A stretch of 64,000 nt of DNA from Monoplex corrugatus (GCA_030674185.1 CM060315.1:86423079-86487078); one strand, 5' to 3'. Counted from the first letter of the stretch, positions 21,313 to 33,305 are shown. The notes: generated by a model not told the origin, from the sequence alone. Translations and numbers: made by a program.

Positions 21313-21815
21313 ACAGACGTTTTTCTCTGGCTGAAATGAAGACTCTCCTTTTGTTAAATCATTAAAGCAGTTTCATTAAAAAGGGACATTAAAACCAAGA
21401 AAAACAAAAAACAAAAACAAAAAATAACAAACAAAACAAAACAAACCAAACACTATGATACGCAAAGCATACAGCAGACTGACATCTGTAAGAACGTTTA
21501 AGTGCATTTTTACATCACCAACCACTCTCTGTCTTTGAATTAATAACGACCATCTTCCACTTTACGTTTCCACAGAAGTGAAGAACCCTGGTGAAATACT
21601 GCCGAAAAGTCCAATAAAAACACTGACTTTCACAAAACATTATTGAGTAACGGAATAGAAAAGAGCTCTCTTATTTCAGACCTTTCCAAGCGACAGAATT
21701 AGGGCGATAGATAAATGAATAATAACAGAGTGGATGTGGAAAGGGCAAAACTCCTTTGTCGCAAAAAAAAAGTTTCTCTTTATCGCTCCCAGTGTTTTTT
21801 TCCCCTCCAAGAGTA
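21313..21815. other. A-rich stretch, nothing recognised
   Basis: An AAAAC-rich run (21395-21450) is followed by AT-rich sequence without a recognised gene. Confidence 0.4.
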
Positions 21816-21821
21816 GGTTCA

Positions 21822-22195
21822 GTTAGCTCAGTCGTTTAGAGCGCCATGCTGACAACGCAGGGGTCGTAGGTTCGATTCTCAAGGCTTTTTGTGGTTTTGT
21901 ATTGTTCGTTTGCGGGGCTAGATGGTTCATTTATGACCCTTGGATTCAAGGTCTTGTGTCTCCGAGTTCAATCCCCACCCTGCAACATAAATGACCACCT
22001 AAATGTTCCGGTTATTCTGGTGGTGTCGGCGTTTGATAGGTCTGCTTTCCTTTAACATTTCAAGACCTTGCTAGCGGGTAGGATATCGCCTTAGCTGGTG
22101 CAATCTGTCGGATAACTGGCGGCAGTTTTGGGTGGAGCGCATGCGGAATTGTCTGAGTCCGATGAATATATTTTTATTGCAACAAACTTCAATGC
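21822..22195 (+). mobile_element. S2 SINE, most complete copy with tRNA-like head
   Basis: The head has an A box (TAGCTCAGTCG, 21824-21834), an anticodon-arm-like CATGCTGACAACGCAGG and a B box (GGTTCGATTC, 21869-21878), resembling a tRNA-Val(GAC)-type gene. The acceptor and T stems do not pair, so it is not a functional tRNA gene. The body (21900-22195) matches the reverse complement of 2090-2390 and of the two flanks of array A. It ends just before minisatellite B. Confidence 0.65.
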
Positions 22196-22209
22196 GTCTC
22201 TCTATCCTT

Positions 22210-25200
22210 TTTTCAAACCCCTCTCTTCCTCTGTCCGTTGGTCTGTGTGTCTGCCCTCTGTCTGTTGGTCTGTGTGGTTCCCTCTGTCTGTTGGTTTGTG
22301 TGTCTTCCCTCTGTCTGTTGGTCTGTGTGTCTTCCTTCTGTCTATTGGTCTGTGTGTCTTCCATCTGTTGGTCTGTGTCTTCAATCTGTTGGTCTGTGTG
22401 TCTTCCATCTGGTGGTCTGTGTGTCTTCCCTCTGTCTGTTGGTCTGTGTGTCTTCCCTCTGTCTGTTGGTCTGTGTGTCTTCCCTCTGTTGGTCTGTGTG
22501 TCTTCCCTCTGTCTGTTGGTCTGTGTGTCTTCCCTCTGTTGGTCTGTGTGTCTTCCATCTGTTGTTCTGTGTGTCTTCCATCTGGTGGTCTGTGTGTCTT
22601 TCCTCTGTCTGTTGGTCTGTGTGTCTTCCCTCTGTCTGTTGGTCTGTGTCTTCCCTCTGTCTGTTGGTCTGTGGTCTTCCCTGTGTCTGTTGGTCTGTGT
22701 GTCTTCCCTCTGTCCGTTGGTCTGTGTGTCTTTCCTCTGTCTGTTGGTCTGTGTGTCTTCCCTCTGTCTGTTGGTCTGTGTGTCTCCCTCTGTCTGTTGG
22801 TTTGTGTGTCTTCCCTGTCTGTGTCTGTTGTCTCCCTGTCTGTGTCTTGTGTCTTCCATCTGTCTGTTGGTCTGTGTGTCTTCCTCTGTCTGTTGGTCTG
22901 TGTGTCTTCCCTCTGTCTGTTGTCTGTGTGTCTTCCCTCTGTCTGTTGGTCTGTGTGTCTTCCCTCTGTCTGTTGGTTGTGTGTCTTCCCTCTGTCTGTT
23001 GGTCTGTGTGTCTTCCCTCTCTTGGTCTGTCTCTTGTCTGTGGTTGTGTTCTTCCTCTGTCTTTGGTCTGTGTGTCTTCCTCTGTCGTTGGTCTGTGTGT
23101 CTTTCCTCTGTCGTGTTTGGTCGTGTGTCTTCCCTCTTCCTGTTGGTCTGTGTGTCTTCCCTCTGTCTGTTGGTCTGTGTGTCTTCCCTCTGTCTGTTGG
23201 TCTGTGTGTCTTCCTCTGTCTGTTGGTCTGTGTTCTTCCCTCTGTCTGTTTGGTCTGTGTGCTTCCCTTCTGTTGTTTGTGTGTCTTCCCTCTGTCTGTT
23301 GGTCTGTGTGTCTTCCTCTGTCCGTTGTCTGTGTGCTTCCTCTGTTGGTCTGTGTGTCTTCCTCTGTTGTCTGTGTCTTCCCTTTCTGTTGGTCTGTGTG
23401 CTTCCCTCTGTCCGTTGGTCTTGTGTCTTCCCTCTGTTGGTCTGTGTTCTTCCCTCTGTCGTTGGTTGTGTGTCTTCCCTCTGTCTTGGTCTGTGTGTCT
23501 TCCCTCTGCTTGGTCTGTTGTCTTCCCTCTGCGTTGTCTGTGTCTTCCCTCTGTTGTTGGTCTGTGTCTTCCCTCTGTCGTTGGTCTGTGTGTCTTCCCT
23601 CGTCTGTTGGTCTGTGGTCTTCCCTCTGTCCGTTGTCTGTGTCTTCCCTCTGTCGTTGGTCTGTGTGCTTCCCTCTGTTGGTCTGTGTTCTTCCTCTGTC
23701 TGTGGTTGTGTGTCTTCCCTTTCTGGTCGTCTGTTGGTCTGTGTGTCTTCCTCTGTCTTGGTCTGTGTGTCCCTCTGTCTGTTGGTCTGTTGTCTTCCCT
23801 CTGTTGGTCTGTGTGTCTTCCCTCTGTTGGTTGTGTGTGTGTCTTCCTCTCTGTTGGTCTGTGTGTCTTCCTCTGTCTGTTGGTTGTGTGTCTTCCTGTC
23901 TGTTGGTCTGTGTGTCTTCCTCTGTCTGTTGGTTGTGTGTTCTTCTCGCTCCTGTCTGTTGGTTTGTGTGTCTTCCCTCTGTTGTTGTTGGTTCCTCTGT
24001 CTGTTGGTCTGTGTGCTTCTGTGTGTTCCTCTGTCTGTGGTCTGTGTGTCTTTTCCTCTGTCTGTTGGTCGTGTGGTTCTCTGTCTGTTTGTGTGTGCTT
24101 CCCTCTTCTGTTGGTCTGTGTGTCTTCCCTCTGTCTGTTGGTCCTCTGTGTGTCTTTCCTCTGTCTGTTGGTCTGTGTGGTTTCCCTCTGTCTGTTGGTC
24201 TGTGTGTCTTCCCTCTGTCTGTTGTCTGTGTGTCTTCCCTCTGTCTGTTGGTCTGTGTGTCTTCCCTCTGTCTGTTGGTCTGTGTGTCTTCCCTCTGTCT
24301 GTTGGTCTGTGTGTCTTTCCCTCTGTCTGTTGGTCTGTGTGTCTTCCCTCTGTCTGTTGGTCTGTGTGTCTTCCCTCTGTTGGTCTGTGTGTCTTCCCTC
24401 TGTCTGTTGGTTTGTGTGTCTTCCCTCTGTCTGTTGGTTGTGTGTCTTCCCTGTCTGTTGGTCTGTGTGTCTCTTCCTCTGTCTGTTGGTCTGTGTGTCT
24501 TCCCTCGTTTGGTTGTGTGTCTTCCCTCTGTCTGTTGGTTCTGTGTGTCTTCCCTCTGTCTGTTGGTCTGTGTGTCTTCCCTCTGTCTGTTGTCTGTGTG
24601 TTCTCCCTCTGTCTGTTGGTTTGTGTGTCTTCCCTTCTGTCCGTTGGTCTGTGTGTCTTCCCTTTGTCTGTTGGTCTGTTGTGTCTTCCCTTTGTCTGTT
24701 GGTTCTGTGTGTCTTCCCTCTGTCTGTTGGTTTGTGTCGTTCCCTCTGTCTGTTGGTTGTGTGGTTCCCTCTGTCTGTTGGTCTGTGTGCCTTCGCTCTG
24801 TCTGTTGGTCTGTGTTCCCTCTGTCTGTTGTTCTGTGTGTCTTCCCTCTGTCTTTTGGTTTGTGTGTCTTCCCTCTGTCTGTTGGTCTTGTGTGTCTTCC
24901 TCTGTTGTTGGTCTGTGTGTCTTCCCTCTGTCTGTTGGTCTGTGTGTCTTCCCTCTGTCTGTTGGTCTGTGTGTCTTCTCGTCTGTCTGTTGGTTTGTGT
25001 GTCTCCCTCTGTCTTGTTTGTGTCTGTCTGTTCCCTCTGTCTGTTGGTTTGTGTGTCTTACCTCTGTTGTTGGTTGTGTGTCTTCCCTCTGTCTGTTGGT
25101 CTGTGTGTCTTTCGTCTGTCTGTTGGTCTGTGTTTCCCTCTGTCTGTTGGTTGTGTGTCTTCCCTCTGTCTGTTGGTCTGTGTGTCTTCCCTCTGTCTGT

Positions 25201-26600
25201 TGGTCTGTGTGTCTTCCCTCTGTGTTGGTCTGTGTGCCTTCACTCTGTCGTTGGTCTGTGTGCCTTCCCTTCTGTTGGTCTGTGTGTCTTCCCTCTGTCT
25301 GTTGGTCTGTGTGTCTTCCCTCTGTTGGTCTGTGTGCCTTCCCTCTGTCCGTTGGTCTGTGTGCCTTCCCTCTGTTGGTCTGTGTGTCTTCCCTCTGTCT
25401 GTTGGTTGTGTTCTTCCCTGTCTTGGTCTGTGTGTTTTCCCTCTGTTGATCTGTGTGTCTTCCCTCTGTTCTGTTGTGTCTCTCTATCGTTGGTTGTCTT
25501 CCCTCTGTTGTGTCTGTGTGCCTTCCATCTGTCTGTTGGTCTTTTCCTTCCCTCTGTCTGTGTGTCCTTTTTGTGGCCTTCCCTCTGTCTGTTGGTCTGT
25601 GTGTCTTCCTCTGTGATGGTCTGTGTGTCTTCCCTCTGTCTGTTGGTCTGTGTGTCTTCCCTTGTCTGTTGGTCTGTGTGTTTCCCTCTGTCGTTGGTCT
25701 GTGTGTCTTCCCTCTGTCTGTTGGTCTGTGTGCCTTCCCTCTGTCCGTTAGTCTGTGTGTCTTCCCTCTGTTGGTCTGTGTGCCTTCCTCTGTCCGTTGG
25801 TCTGTGTGACTTCCTTCTGTTGGTCTGTGTGTCTTCCCTCTGTCTGTTGGTTTGTGTATCTTCCCTCCGTCTGTTGGTCTGTGTGTCTTCCCTCTGTTGG
25901 TCTGTGTCTTCCCTCTGTCTGTTGGTCTGTGTGTCTTCCCTCTGTCCGTTGGTCTGTCTTCCCTCTGTCTGTTGGTCTGTGTGTCTTCCCTCTGTCTGTT
26001 GGTCTGTGTGCCTTCCCTCTGTTTGTTGGTCTGTGTGCCTTCCCTCTGTCCGTTAGTCTGTGTCTTCCCTCTGTTGGTCTGTGTGCCTTCCCTCTGTCTG
26101 TTGGTCTGTGTGTCTTCCCTCTGTCCGTTGGTCTGTGTGTCTTCCCTCTGTCTGTTGGTCTGTGTGTCTTCCCATGTCTGTTGGTCTGTGTGGTTCCCTC
26201 TGTCTGTTGGTCTGTGTGCCTTCCCTCTGTCTGTTGGTCTGTGTGTCTTGCCTCTGTCTGTTGGTCTGTGTGTCTTCCCTCTGTCTGTTGGTCTTGTGTG
26301 CTTCCCTTCTGTTTGTTGTCTCCTTGTCTGTTGTCTTGTTCCCTCTGTCTGTGTCTGTGTTCTTCCTGTCTGTTGCTGTGTGGTTCCCTCTGTCTGTTGG
26401 TCTGTGTGTCTTCCCTCTGTCTGTTGGTCTGTGTGTCTTCCCTCTGTCTGTTGGTCTGTGTGTCTTCCCTCTGTCTGTTGGTCTGTGTGGTTCCCTCTGT
26501 CTGTTGGTCTGTGTGGTTCCCTCTGTCTATTGGTCTGTGTGGTTCCCTCTGTCTGTTGGTCTGTGTGGTTCCCTCTGTCTGTTGGTCTGTGTGGTCTCCC
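22210..26600. repeat. Minisatellite B, 27-bp unit
   Basis: About 160 copies of a unit built from CTGTCTGTTGGTCTGTGTG and TCTTCCCT, with an 18-bp variant lacking one CTGT step. Because 27 is divisible by three, frames of over 1,000 codons stay open on both strands (period-nine peptides such as TDRGKTHRP); these are artefacts with no start context or domain. Single-base losses are concentrated at 22820-24130 and 25430-25620. Confidence 0.95.
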
Positions 26601-26639
26601 GTTTTTCTCCCGCCCTCCCATGTCTTCCCGTCTGTTTTC

Positions 26640-26718
26640 TCTCTTTCCCGTTCGCGACTTAGCATCATCGTCATCATCATCATCATCATCATCTCTCTCT
26701 CGCCCGTGCTCGCTGTGT

Positions 26719-26778
<60 letters not shown>

Positions 26779-26835
26779 TGTGGTGTGTGTGTGTGTGTGA
26801 TTGTTTGTGTCTGTGTGATTGTGTGTTGTGTGTGT
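26640..26835. repeat. (CAT)n and (GT)n microsatellites
   Basis: (CAT)n at 26663-26692 followed by (GT)n at 26715-26835 with GGT and ATT interruptions. Confidence 0.9.
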
Positions 26836-26837
26836 GT

Positions 26838-26998
26838 GTGTCTTCCCTCTGTCCGTTGGTCTGTGTGGCTTTCCTCTGTCTGTTGGTCTGTGTGTCTTCC
26901 CTCTGTTGGTCTGTGTGTCTTCCCTCTGTCTGTTGGTCTGTGTGTCTTTCCTCTGTCTGTGTCTGTGTGTCTTCCTCTGTTGTCTGTGTCTCCTCTGT
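26838..26998. repeat. Detached patch of minisatellite B
   Basis: Five to six array B units (CTGTCTGTTGGTCTGTGTG type) lie between two GT microsatellites, 240 bases beyond the end of the main array. Confidence 0.85.
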
Positions 26999-27001
26999 CT
27001 G

Positions 27002-27063
<62 letters not shown>

Positions 27064-27125
27064 TGTTGTGTGTGTGGTGTGTGTCTGTGTGTGTGTCTGT
27101 GTGTGTCTGTTGTGTGTGTCTGTAT
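26999..27125. repeat. (GT)n microsatellite
   Basis: GT repeats with GGT and CTGT interruptions. Confidence 0.9.
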
Positions 27126-27450
27126 TTGATTAGTTGAAAATCGAATCGTGAAGAGCGGGGCATTCGCCCGGCTGCCCTGGCATGAAATCTATTGGAGAGA
27201 TACATTTGTTTCCCTCGTCTCTATTCTTGAAGCCCGATTAGCCTTTTTCCTTTCTGAAGTTTTGGTCAAAAAAATTAATGAAATGAAATCAGATTATTAC
27301 GAAAAAACAACAACTTGTCCCTGTCCCCCCCCCCCCTCCACACAACAACCAACAAAACAAACAAAACCATCAAGGCAGAATAAGTGAAATAGTGAGTAAC
27401 AGAGGGAAGGTGAAAGAGAAGACAAAAAGACAGAATCTGTTGGAACAGTG
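27126..27450. other. No recognised feature
   Basis: No motif was recognised. A C10 run at 27326-27337 and AAAC-rich sequence follow. Confidence 0.35.
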
Positions 27451-27575
27451 TGTTAGTGTGTGTGTGTGTGCACGTGCTTGCGCGCGTGTGTGTGGCGCGT
27501 GCGTGTGTGTGTGTGTTGTGTGTGTGTGTTGTGTGTGTGTTGTGTGCGCCCGCGCGCGTGCACGTGTGCGTGCGA
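27451..27575. repeat. (GT)n/(GC) microsatellite
   Basis: GT repeats alternating with GCGC steps. Confidence 0.9.
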
Positions 27576-27775
27576 GACAAAGGGAAGATGACGGTTTCGG
27601 TGAGGGGGTTACACGCCCCACTTATGTCCTGTCTTCCTTCTCCCAGTTTGCGTTGTACTTTGTCCCCTGGAGGTTCGGTCGTAGGTGGGTGATAGCTTTG
27701 GTCACTGATGAAAGTGCGCGCTTTGGTTTGATTTTTGAATCAAAATCTGTCGTCTTATAAATGACTTCAGATGAT

Positions 27776-27972
27776 CAGATGATGATGATGATGATGATGG
27801 TAATTAATGTGTGTGTTAAGATGATGATGATGATGATGACGACGACGACGATGATGATGATTAATGTGTCGATGATGATGATGATGATTAATGTGTATGT
27901 TAAGATGATAATGAGGACAATGATGATGAGATGATGATGATGATGATGATTGTTATTAATGTGTGTGTTAAG
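27776..27972. repeat. (GAT)n field with higher-order unit
   Basis: GAT/GAC runs are separated by the recurring spacer TTAATGTGTGTGTTAAGAT (27801, 27897 variant, 27957), so the microsatellite has been duplicated together with a unique spacer. Confidence 0.85.
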
Positions 27973-28044
27973 ATTTTGTTTCAGTTTTCTGCAGAATCAT
28001 ACTTTCTTTTTTGGTTTCAATGTAAGTACATTAGTAACTTTAAC

Positions 28045-29815
28045 TTGATGGAAGAACGTAGGAGCGCAAAAGGACAGGAGGAAGAATACGAAAGGAAATC
28101 AGGAATAGGCGCCATGAAGCTAAGGAAGCTTGGCTGGAAACAAAGTGCAAAGAAACAGAAGACCGACACAAAACAGATCCTCACTTTATGCAACATTGAA
28201 GAAATTGCCCACAGGAAAAGACGTGTACATCAACTGGGTGCTTAAAATCTAAACATGAACGATTATCATGGAAAAAGGCATAACAATAGATAGATGGGGA
28301 GAGTACATAAAAGTCTTTTCTGACAATGACAGAAACGAAGAACGCATTATAAGAAAGAATGCTGAAGGACCACTCAAAACGAAAAATAAAGTTACAGCAG
28401 CGATGAAAAATACCAAACATGGAAAAGCCCCAGGACCAGACAATATTACTACAGAAATGATTGAGGCCCTACATGTATTTGGTATTGAAAAAATAACAGT
28501 CCTCCTATATTAAACTTATGACACCGGAAAAATCCCCAAAGATATGTCAAAATCAAATTTCATTGCACTTCCAAAGAAAGCAGCGGTTATAGAGTGCGAA
28601 CTCCATCTTACAATCAGCCTGATGAGTCGTGTAAAAATCTATTAAGAATAATCATGATGAGGACAAAGAATAAAATCAAAAGAGGAATAGCACAACAACA
28701 ATGTTCATTTGTCGAAGGGAAAGGAACTTGTAATGCCATATACTTCCTAAGAACTTTCATAGAGAGGTCAGTCGAATTGAATGAGGATTTATATTTATGC
28801 TTTGCTGATTATACCATATGGGTAAGATATAAAGAATTGATCAACCAACTAGAAAGCCTCATTGTTGATGGAAAAGAATAATCAGAAATATGTATTGGGA
28901 ACAGACAGCAGCAATGAGAATAGAAAACGATATAAGCTCTTTCCAAATATCAAGAGGAGGTAGACAGGGATGTGTTATGTCACCAGATTTGTTTTCAATT
29001 TACAGCCAAACCATCATGAGGAACTTAGAAGAATGCCCTAGGATAAAGGTTGGAGGGAAAATGATAAATAATCTTCGTTATGCAGATGACAGTGCTAATG
29101 CAGAAAATTACAAAGACCTACAAAATCTTGAGAATATAACAGAAATAGAAATCAAAAATAAAGAGCTGGACCTAAACAGCAAGAAGAGTGAAGTAGCTGA
29201 AATCAGTAAAAAAACAACAACAACAAAAAACAAATAAGAAATCCCCTCAAGCCAAATAACAGCAAATGGCACAACTTTGAGACAGGCCTCACCAGACGCC
29301 AGGTGCACATCAGAAATAGCCAACAGAATCAGCCAACCTAAACATCATTCAAGAAGATGAAAAGCGTTCTTACCAACAAATGCCCATCAGTTAACATCAG
29401 GAAGAGAGTTCTTGAGTGTTACATAGAACCGATACTGTTATACGGTTGTGATGCGTGGACAGTCAACACGCAAATCAGAACAAGACTGAGGCAACTAAAG
29501 TGTGGTTTCTAAGAAGAATGTTGAGGGTTCAATGGACAGCAAAGAAACCAAACGAGACAGTCTTGAAGGAGGCATTAATAAAGGTTAGGAAAGACAAGCA
29601 ATATTTATAGGACATTTTATGAGGCAAGAGAAATAAGAGCACCTTGTCACAACAGGAAAGCTGGAGGGAAAGAGGACACCAAATAGACTCAGGAAGAAAA
29701 TATTAAGACGGACTTGAGGGTGGGAGATGTACTTGCAGCGACAAGGGATAGATTCGTATGGAGGGTCATGATCGCCAACACCATGCGGCAGAGCACATGC
29801 TGATGATGATTTTTA
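28045..29815 (+). mobile_element. RTE-A retrotransposon, 5'-truncated copy
   Basis: It starts in the EN-RT linker (LMEERRSAKGQEEEYE) and runs through RT (HGKAPGPDNITTEMIEAL, FIALPKK, motif A degraded to FADYTIWVRYKEL, motif B RQGCVMSPDLFS, catalytic LRYADDSANAEN with the TVLI residues lost). The C-terminal block and 3' UTR end at ATGCGGCAGAGCACATG plus a short TGATGATGAT tail (29795-29815). Several stops and frameshifts; dead. Truncation at the 5' side fits target-primed reverse transcription. Confidence 0.8.
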
Positions 29816-29894
29816 GTAACGGCAGTTGGCTCATCAATATTTTTCTTATTATTACTATTATCACCATCTTTATTAATAATAATGATAAAAGTAA

Positions 29895-30165
29895 TACTAG
29901 AAAAAAGAAAAAGAAAACTGAGGAAGAAGAAGAAGAAGGAGGAGGAGGAGAAGAAGAAGAAGAAGAAGAAGACGAGGACGTGGAGTAGGAGGAGGAGGAG
30001 GAACAAGAAGAAGGAGGAGGAGGAGGAGGACAAAATACTACTACTACCGATAATAATATAATAATAATAATTCATAATCATCATCATAATAATAATAATA
30101 ATAATATATGAACAACACAACAACAACAATAATAATTATAATTACAATGATAATGATAATAATAA
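29895..30165. repeat. (GAA)n/(GGA)n/(AAT)n microsatellites
   Basis: (GAA/GGA)n 29918-30030 is followed by ATAATA and AACAAC triplets to about 30165. Confidence 0.9.
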
Positions 30166-30208
30166 CAACAACAATAATAACGTTGTTATCGTTGCTGTTG
30201 ATGACGTT

Positions 30209-31262
30209 GTTTAAAGCCGAGCCAACTTAGCAGAGCCATAGCACGGCTATATCATCGCAACATGTATGCAACACTTCCATGACCCTTAGACAACAATAAT
30301 AACAAACTGGAAAGGCAAACTGAGTACACACATCAATGCATTCGTGTATATGATCTAAAGATATGCCCCTGGTGTTGACCACTTCGTCAGATATATCGTC
30401 AGCTGGTTTATAAAAACAAGTCTATGAGTACCAGTCGCCGTGGTGTAGGTGGTTAACGCAACGGACTACCGACTGGAAGGTTGTGGGTTCGAATCCTCAT
30501 CAGTACCTTCAAAAATCATAGTGGGATTTTTCGCTCTAACCGGCTCCTACCCAGAGTTGGGCGTGCTATGGGCTCGTTGGGAAGACTGGAACCACACAGT
30601 CGAGTCTCATCCATTTCAAGGATGCGCCATTGAGGGTGTTGCTTAAATCTTCTCACCAACACCGCAGGTGTCTGCATCTCTCGGGCCTGGTTGACGCCAG
30701 GATATATTATGATAGTAAGCGTAGAGTACAGCCCTGTCACGCAGTCTCAATCCTAGATGGAACTCCATAGCATCATGATTATCATCTTCATCGACATCAT
30801 CATCGTCGCATTGTAAAAAACTGTTCCAGCTTCTGTGGCCATTAAAGTGGCGTAGAAAATGGGACGGGGTAAAAAAAAGGTGAGCACAAAGGTAACCTCC
30901 CTGAGTGCAATGATCCTAAAAAACAAAACAAAAAACAAAACAAAACAAGTCTATGAACATATATAATACTGGCCTTAATTACCTGAAATTGCTTCTGCTC
31001 ATCACATTTCTTTCGACCGAAACATACAGTTAATGCATGTACCCATTTATCAATATCAATGGACAGTTTATAAGGGTTACAGAACACACATAAACAGATG
31101 GACCAGCAAGGCAGAAACTGAAATGATGACAGAAAGCAAATGATACAGTCAAAAACAAAGGGAGTGTGACAGAAAAAAAATATCTAGCACACAAATTTTC
31201 AAAAGGCGGGACACTATTTCCTGTGAAAAAGCCCTGGCATCCTCATGGGGAAAGTATCTTTC
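30209..31262 (+). mobile_element. S3 repeat copy split by an S1 SINE
   Basis: S3 starts with GTTTAAAGCCGAGCCAACTT and includes ATGCCCCTGGTGTTGACCAC (30364). It is interrupted at 30427 by the S1 SINE and resumes at 30942 through TGGACCAGCAAGGCAGAAAC to GAAAAAGCCCTGGCATCC. Without the insert it is about 540 bp, the same as the uninterrupted copies at 33903 and 56543. No coding capacity and no terminal inverted repeats were seen, so the class is unknown. Confidence 0.7.
30428..30941 (+). mobile_element. S1 SINE with 15-bp target-site duplication
   Basis: A tRNA-like head with A box (TGGTGTAGGTGG, 30441-30452) and B box (GGTTCGAATCC, 30486-30496) is followed by a body shared with the minus-strand copy at 43255-43590 (GGAAGACTGGRACCACACAG; CTCTCGGGCCTGGTTGAC). 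It ends in an A/AAAC-rich tail. The 15-bp sequence AAAACAAGTCTATGA occurs at both 30413-30427 and 30942-30956, defining both insertion boundaries (the first As may belong to the tail). Non-autonomous; presumably mobilised by a LINE. Confidence 0.8.
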
Positions 31263-31765
31263 TACTTTCTTTCTTTTGTCTTATGTCAGTAGAGTAGCAC
31301 AAGCAAACATAAGTTGACCCAAGTGCTAATGTTTAGACCGTTGGAAAATAACGTGTCGTATCACACTATGATGTACTGTGCATCAATGAAGGTGCACAGT
31401 TTACTCTGGATTGCACTGTGCATGTTTATCTACGGTGCACTGAGATTTAGTTCTATTCTCCCCTTTCTTTCCCCCGATACTTTATCTCTCTAAAAGGGGT
31501 TGTGCCCCTTAATGTATGGGTGATAATAGGCTGTCGTCAACAGAACGCCACCCCCTCCCCTCTCTCTCTCTTTCTCTTGCTCATAACGCAAGGGTTGTGC
31601 GTTCAACCCTAGGTCTGTTCACAGTGTTGGAAGGAATGAACTATGTACGATAAGGGACACGTTAGTGTAATCATATTGATGGGCAGATAGGGTTTGGGTT
31701 GAATTCACTGTCCTTTTCCTTCTCTCATGTGATCATTAAAACATAAAACTCGCATGAATTTCCTG
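31263..31765. other. No recognised feature
   Basis: No gene or repeat was recognised. A short GTGCAC-type motif recurs at 31377, 31391 and 31430. Confidence 0.4.
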
Positions 31766-31769
31766 GAAT

Positions 31770-32055
31770 AAGCAAACACAAAAAGAACATTGATGAAGAG
31801 GATTAGGAAAAGACGAACAACATTTTAGGACATTTTATGAGGCAAGGGAAATTTGAGCACATGGTCATAACAGGAAAGCTACAGGGAAAAAGAGCACCAG
31901 GTCGGCCTAGGGAGAAAATACTACACAGTCTTACACAGCAGGTGAGGACAAGAAAGATAGGAGATACACTGGTAACGACAAAAAACAGATTCGTATGGAC
32001 AGCCATGACCGCTAACGCCGTGCGACAGGGCGCATGATGATGATGATGTGATACG
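31770..32055 (+). mobile_element. RTE-A 3'-terminal fragment
   Basis: It starts near the block encoding RLRKRRTT.. GHFMRQGKFEHMV, passes GKLQGKRAPGRPREKIL and ends at GCGACAGGGCGCATGATGAT with a (GAT)n tail. Confidence 0.8.
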
Positions 32056-32393
32056 TTTAAACTAAATGGCTGCTTGTATTTTCATTCACTTCGTGTTTGT
32101 TTTTTAACCAGATGAAGATGCGTACGTCATTACAATGTAGCTGAGATTGCTCCTATGACAGACTGATACACCTATGAGTTACAGTACAAAACCCCGTATA
32201 CTAGGTAGGACATTACGGTCTTGCCAATTCATAAGGCCTACGTGCAGGCTTAAGGTTATGCCTTGATCGCTTTGGATCACAACGCACCTGCATCGACAAT
32301 GCACACGGAATGAATTCCCAGCACGGACACGTTATCCTGAGAAACTGTCTGTCCTGGTCTCTCTTTTACACGTTTTCAGTGTGAGTGTGAGTG
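32056..32393. other. No recognised feature
   Basis: No motif recognised between the RTE-A tail and the GA repeat. Confidence 0.35.

Positions 32394-32480
<87 letters not shown>
32394..32480. repeat. (GA)n microsatellite
   Basis: GA repeats with one AAG interruption. Confidence 0.95.
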
Positions 32481-32481
<1 letters not shown>

Positions 32482-32737
32482 AGCTCAGAACTCAGAATTT
32501 TTTAATGCACATCGGCCTTAGGCCACAATACAATAGTCAGTGGGGTGGGAAGGGAGATAGGGCTTTTGTGGTTTACACCAATATTGCAATGCATATAATT
32601 GCATCGTCGAACATTGTCACTTTCAATGCTTTCCTCAGTTGATACTTCGTCGGTGTAACAGTCAACGGATCCGTCTTTTGCTGACCCGATCTAACATTTA
32701 ATGAAGGAATACACTAAACAGTACTTGACTATCATCA

Positions 32738-32762
32738 AGAGAGAGAGAGAGAGAGACAGAGA

Positions 32763-32798
<36 letters not shown>

Positions 32799-32908
32799 TG
32801 TGTGTGTGTGTCGTGTGTGTTCGAGAGAAAGAGAAAGAGAGAGAGAGAGAGAGTGTGTGTGTGTGTTGTATGTATTCGTGAGTGCGTGTAAGTGTGTGAA
32901 GTGTGTGT

Positions 32909-32945
<37 letters not shown>

Positions 32946-33037
32946 TGTGTTTCGAGAGAGAGAGAAAGAGAGAGAGAGTGAGTATGTATACATGTATTCG
33001 TGAGTGCGTGTAAGTGTGTGTGTGTGTGTGTGTGTGC

Positions 33038-33077
<40 letters not shown>

Positions 33078-33225
33078 TGTGTGTGTGTGTGTGTGTGTGT
33101 TCACGAGTGTGTATGTGCGTCAGTATGTGTGTATGTGTATGTTTGTATTTGTTCGTATGTGTGCTTGTGCTCGCGCGTGCGGATATGCGTTTCTCTTTCT
33201 CACGTACCAAAAGCCCAACTCTGTC

Positions 33226-33260
<35 letters not shown>

Positions 33261-33305
33261 GTGTCTGTCTTTCTCTCTATCTATCTATCTATCTATCTCT
33301 CCCTC
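32738..33305. repeat. Compound (GA)n/(GT)n/(TGCG)n/(TCTG)n/(ATCT)n tract
   Basis: In order: GA and GT blocks to 33000 with a direct repeat of TGTATTCGTGAGTGCGTGTAAGT (first seen at 32870, again at 32992), (GTGC)n 33040-33080, GT-rich sequence, (CTGT)n and (CT)n 33220-33265 and (ATCT)n 33275-33300. Confidence 0.9.

Noticed and set aside
21822..21895. Functional tRNA-Val gene
   Set aside because: A and B boxes are present but acceptor and T stems do not pair and an S2 body follows; it is a SINE head.
22071..26621. Open frames of 1,000-1,500 codons on both strands
   Set aside because: They coincide with the 27-bp array. A unit divisible by three keeps all frames open; the peptides are period-nine repeats without signal, domain or start context, and local indels would shift a real frame.
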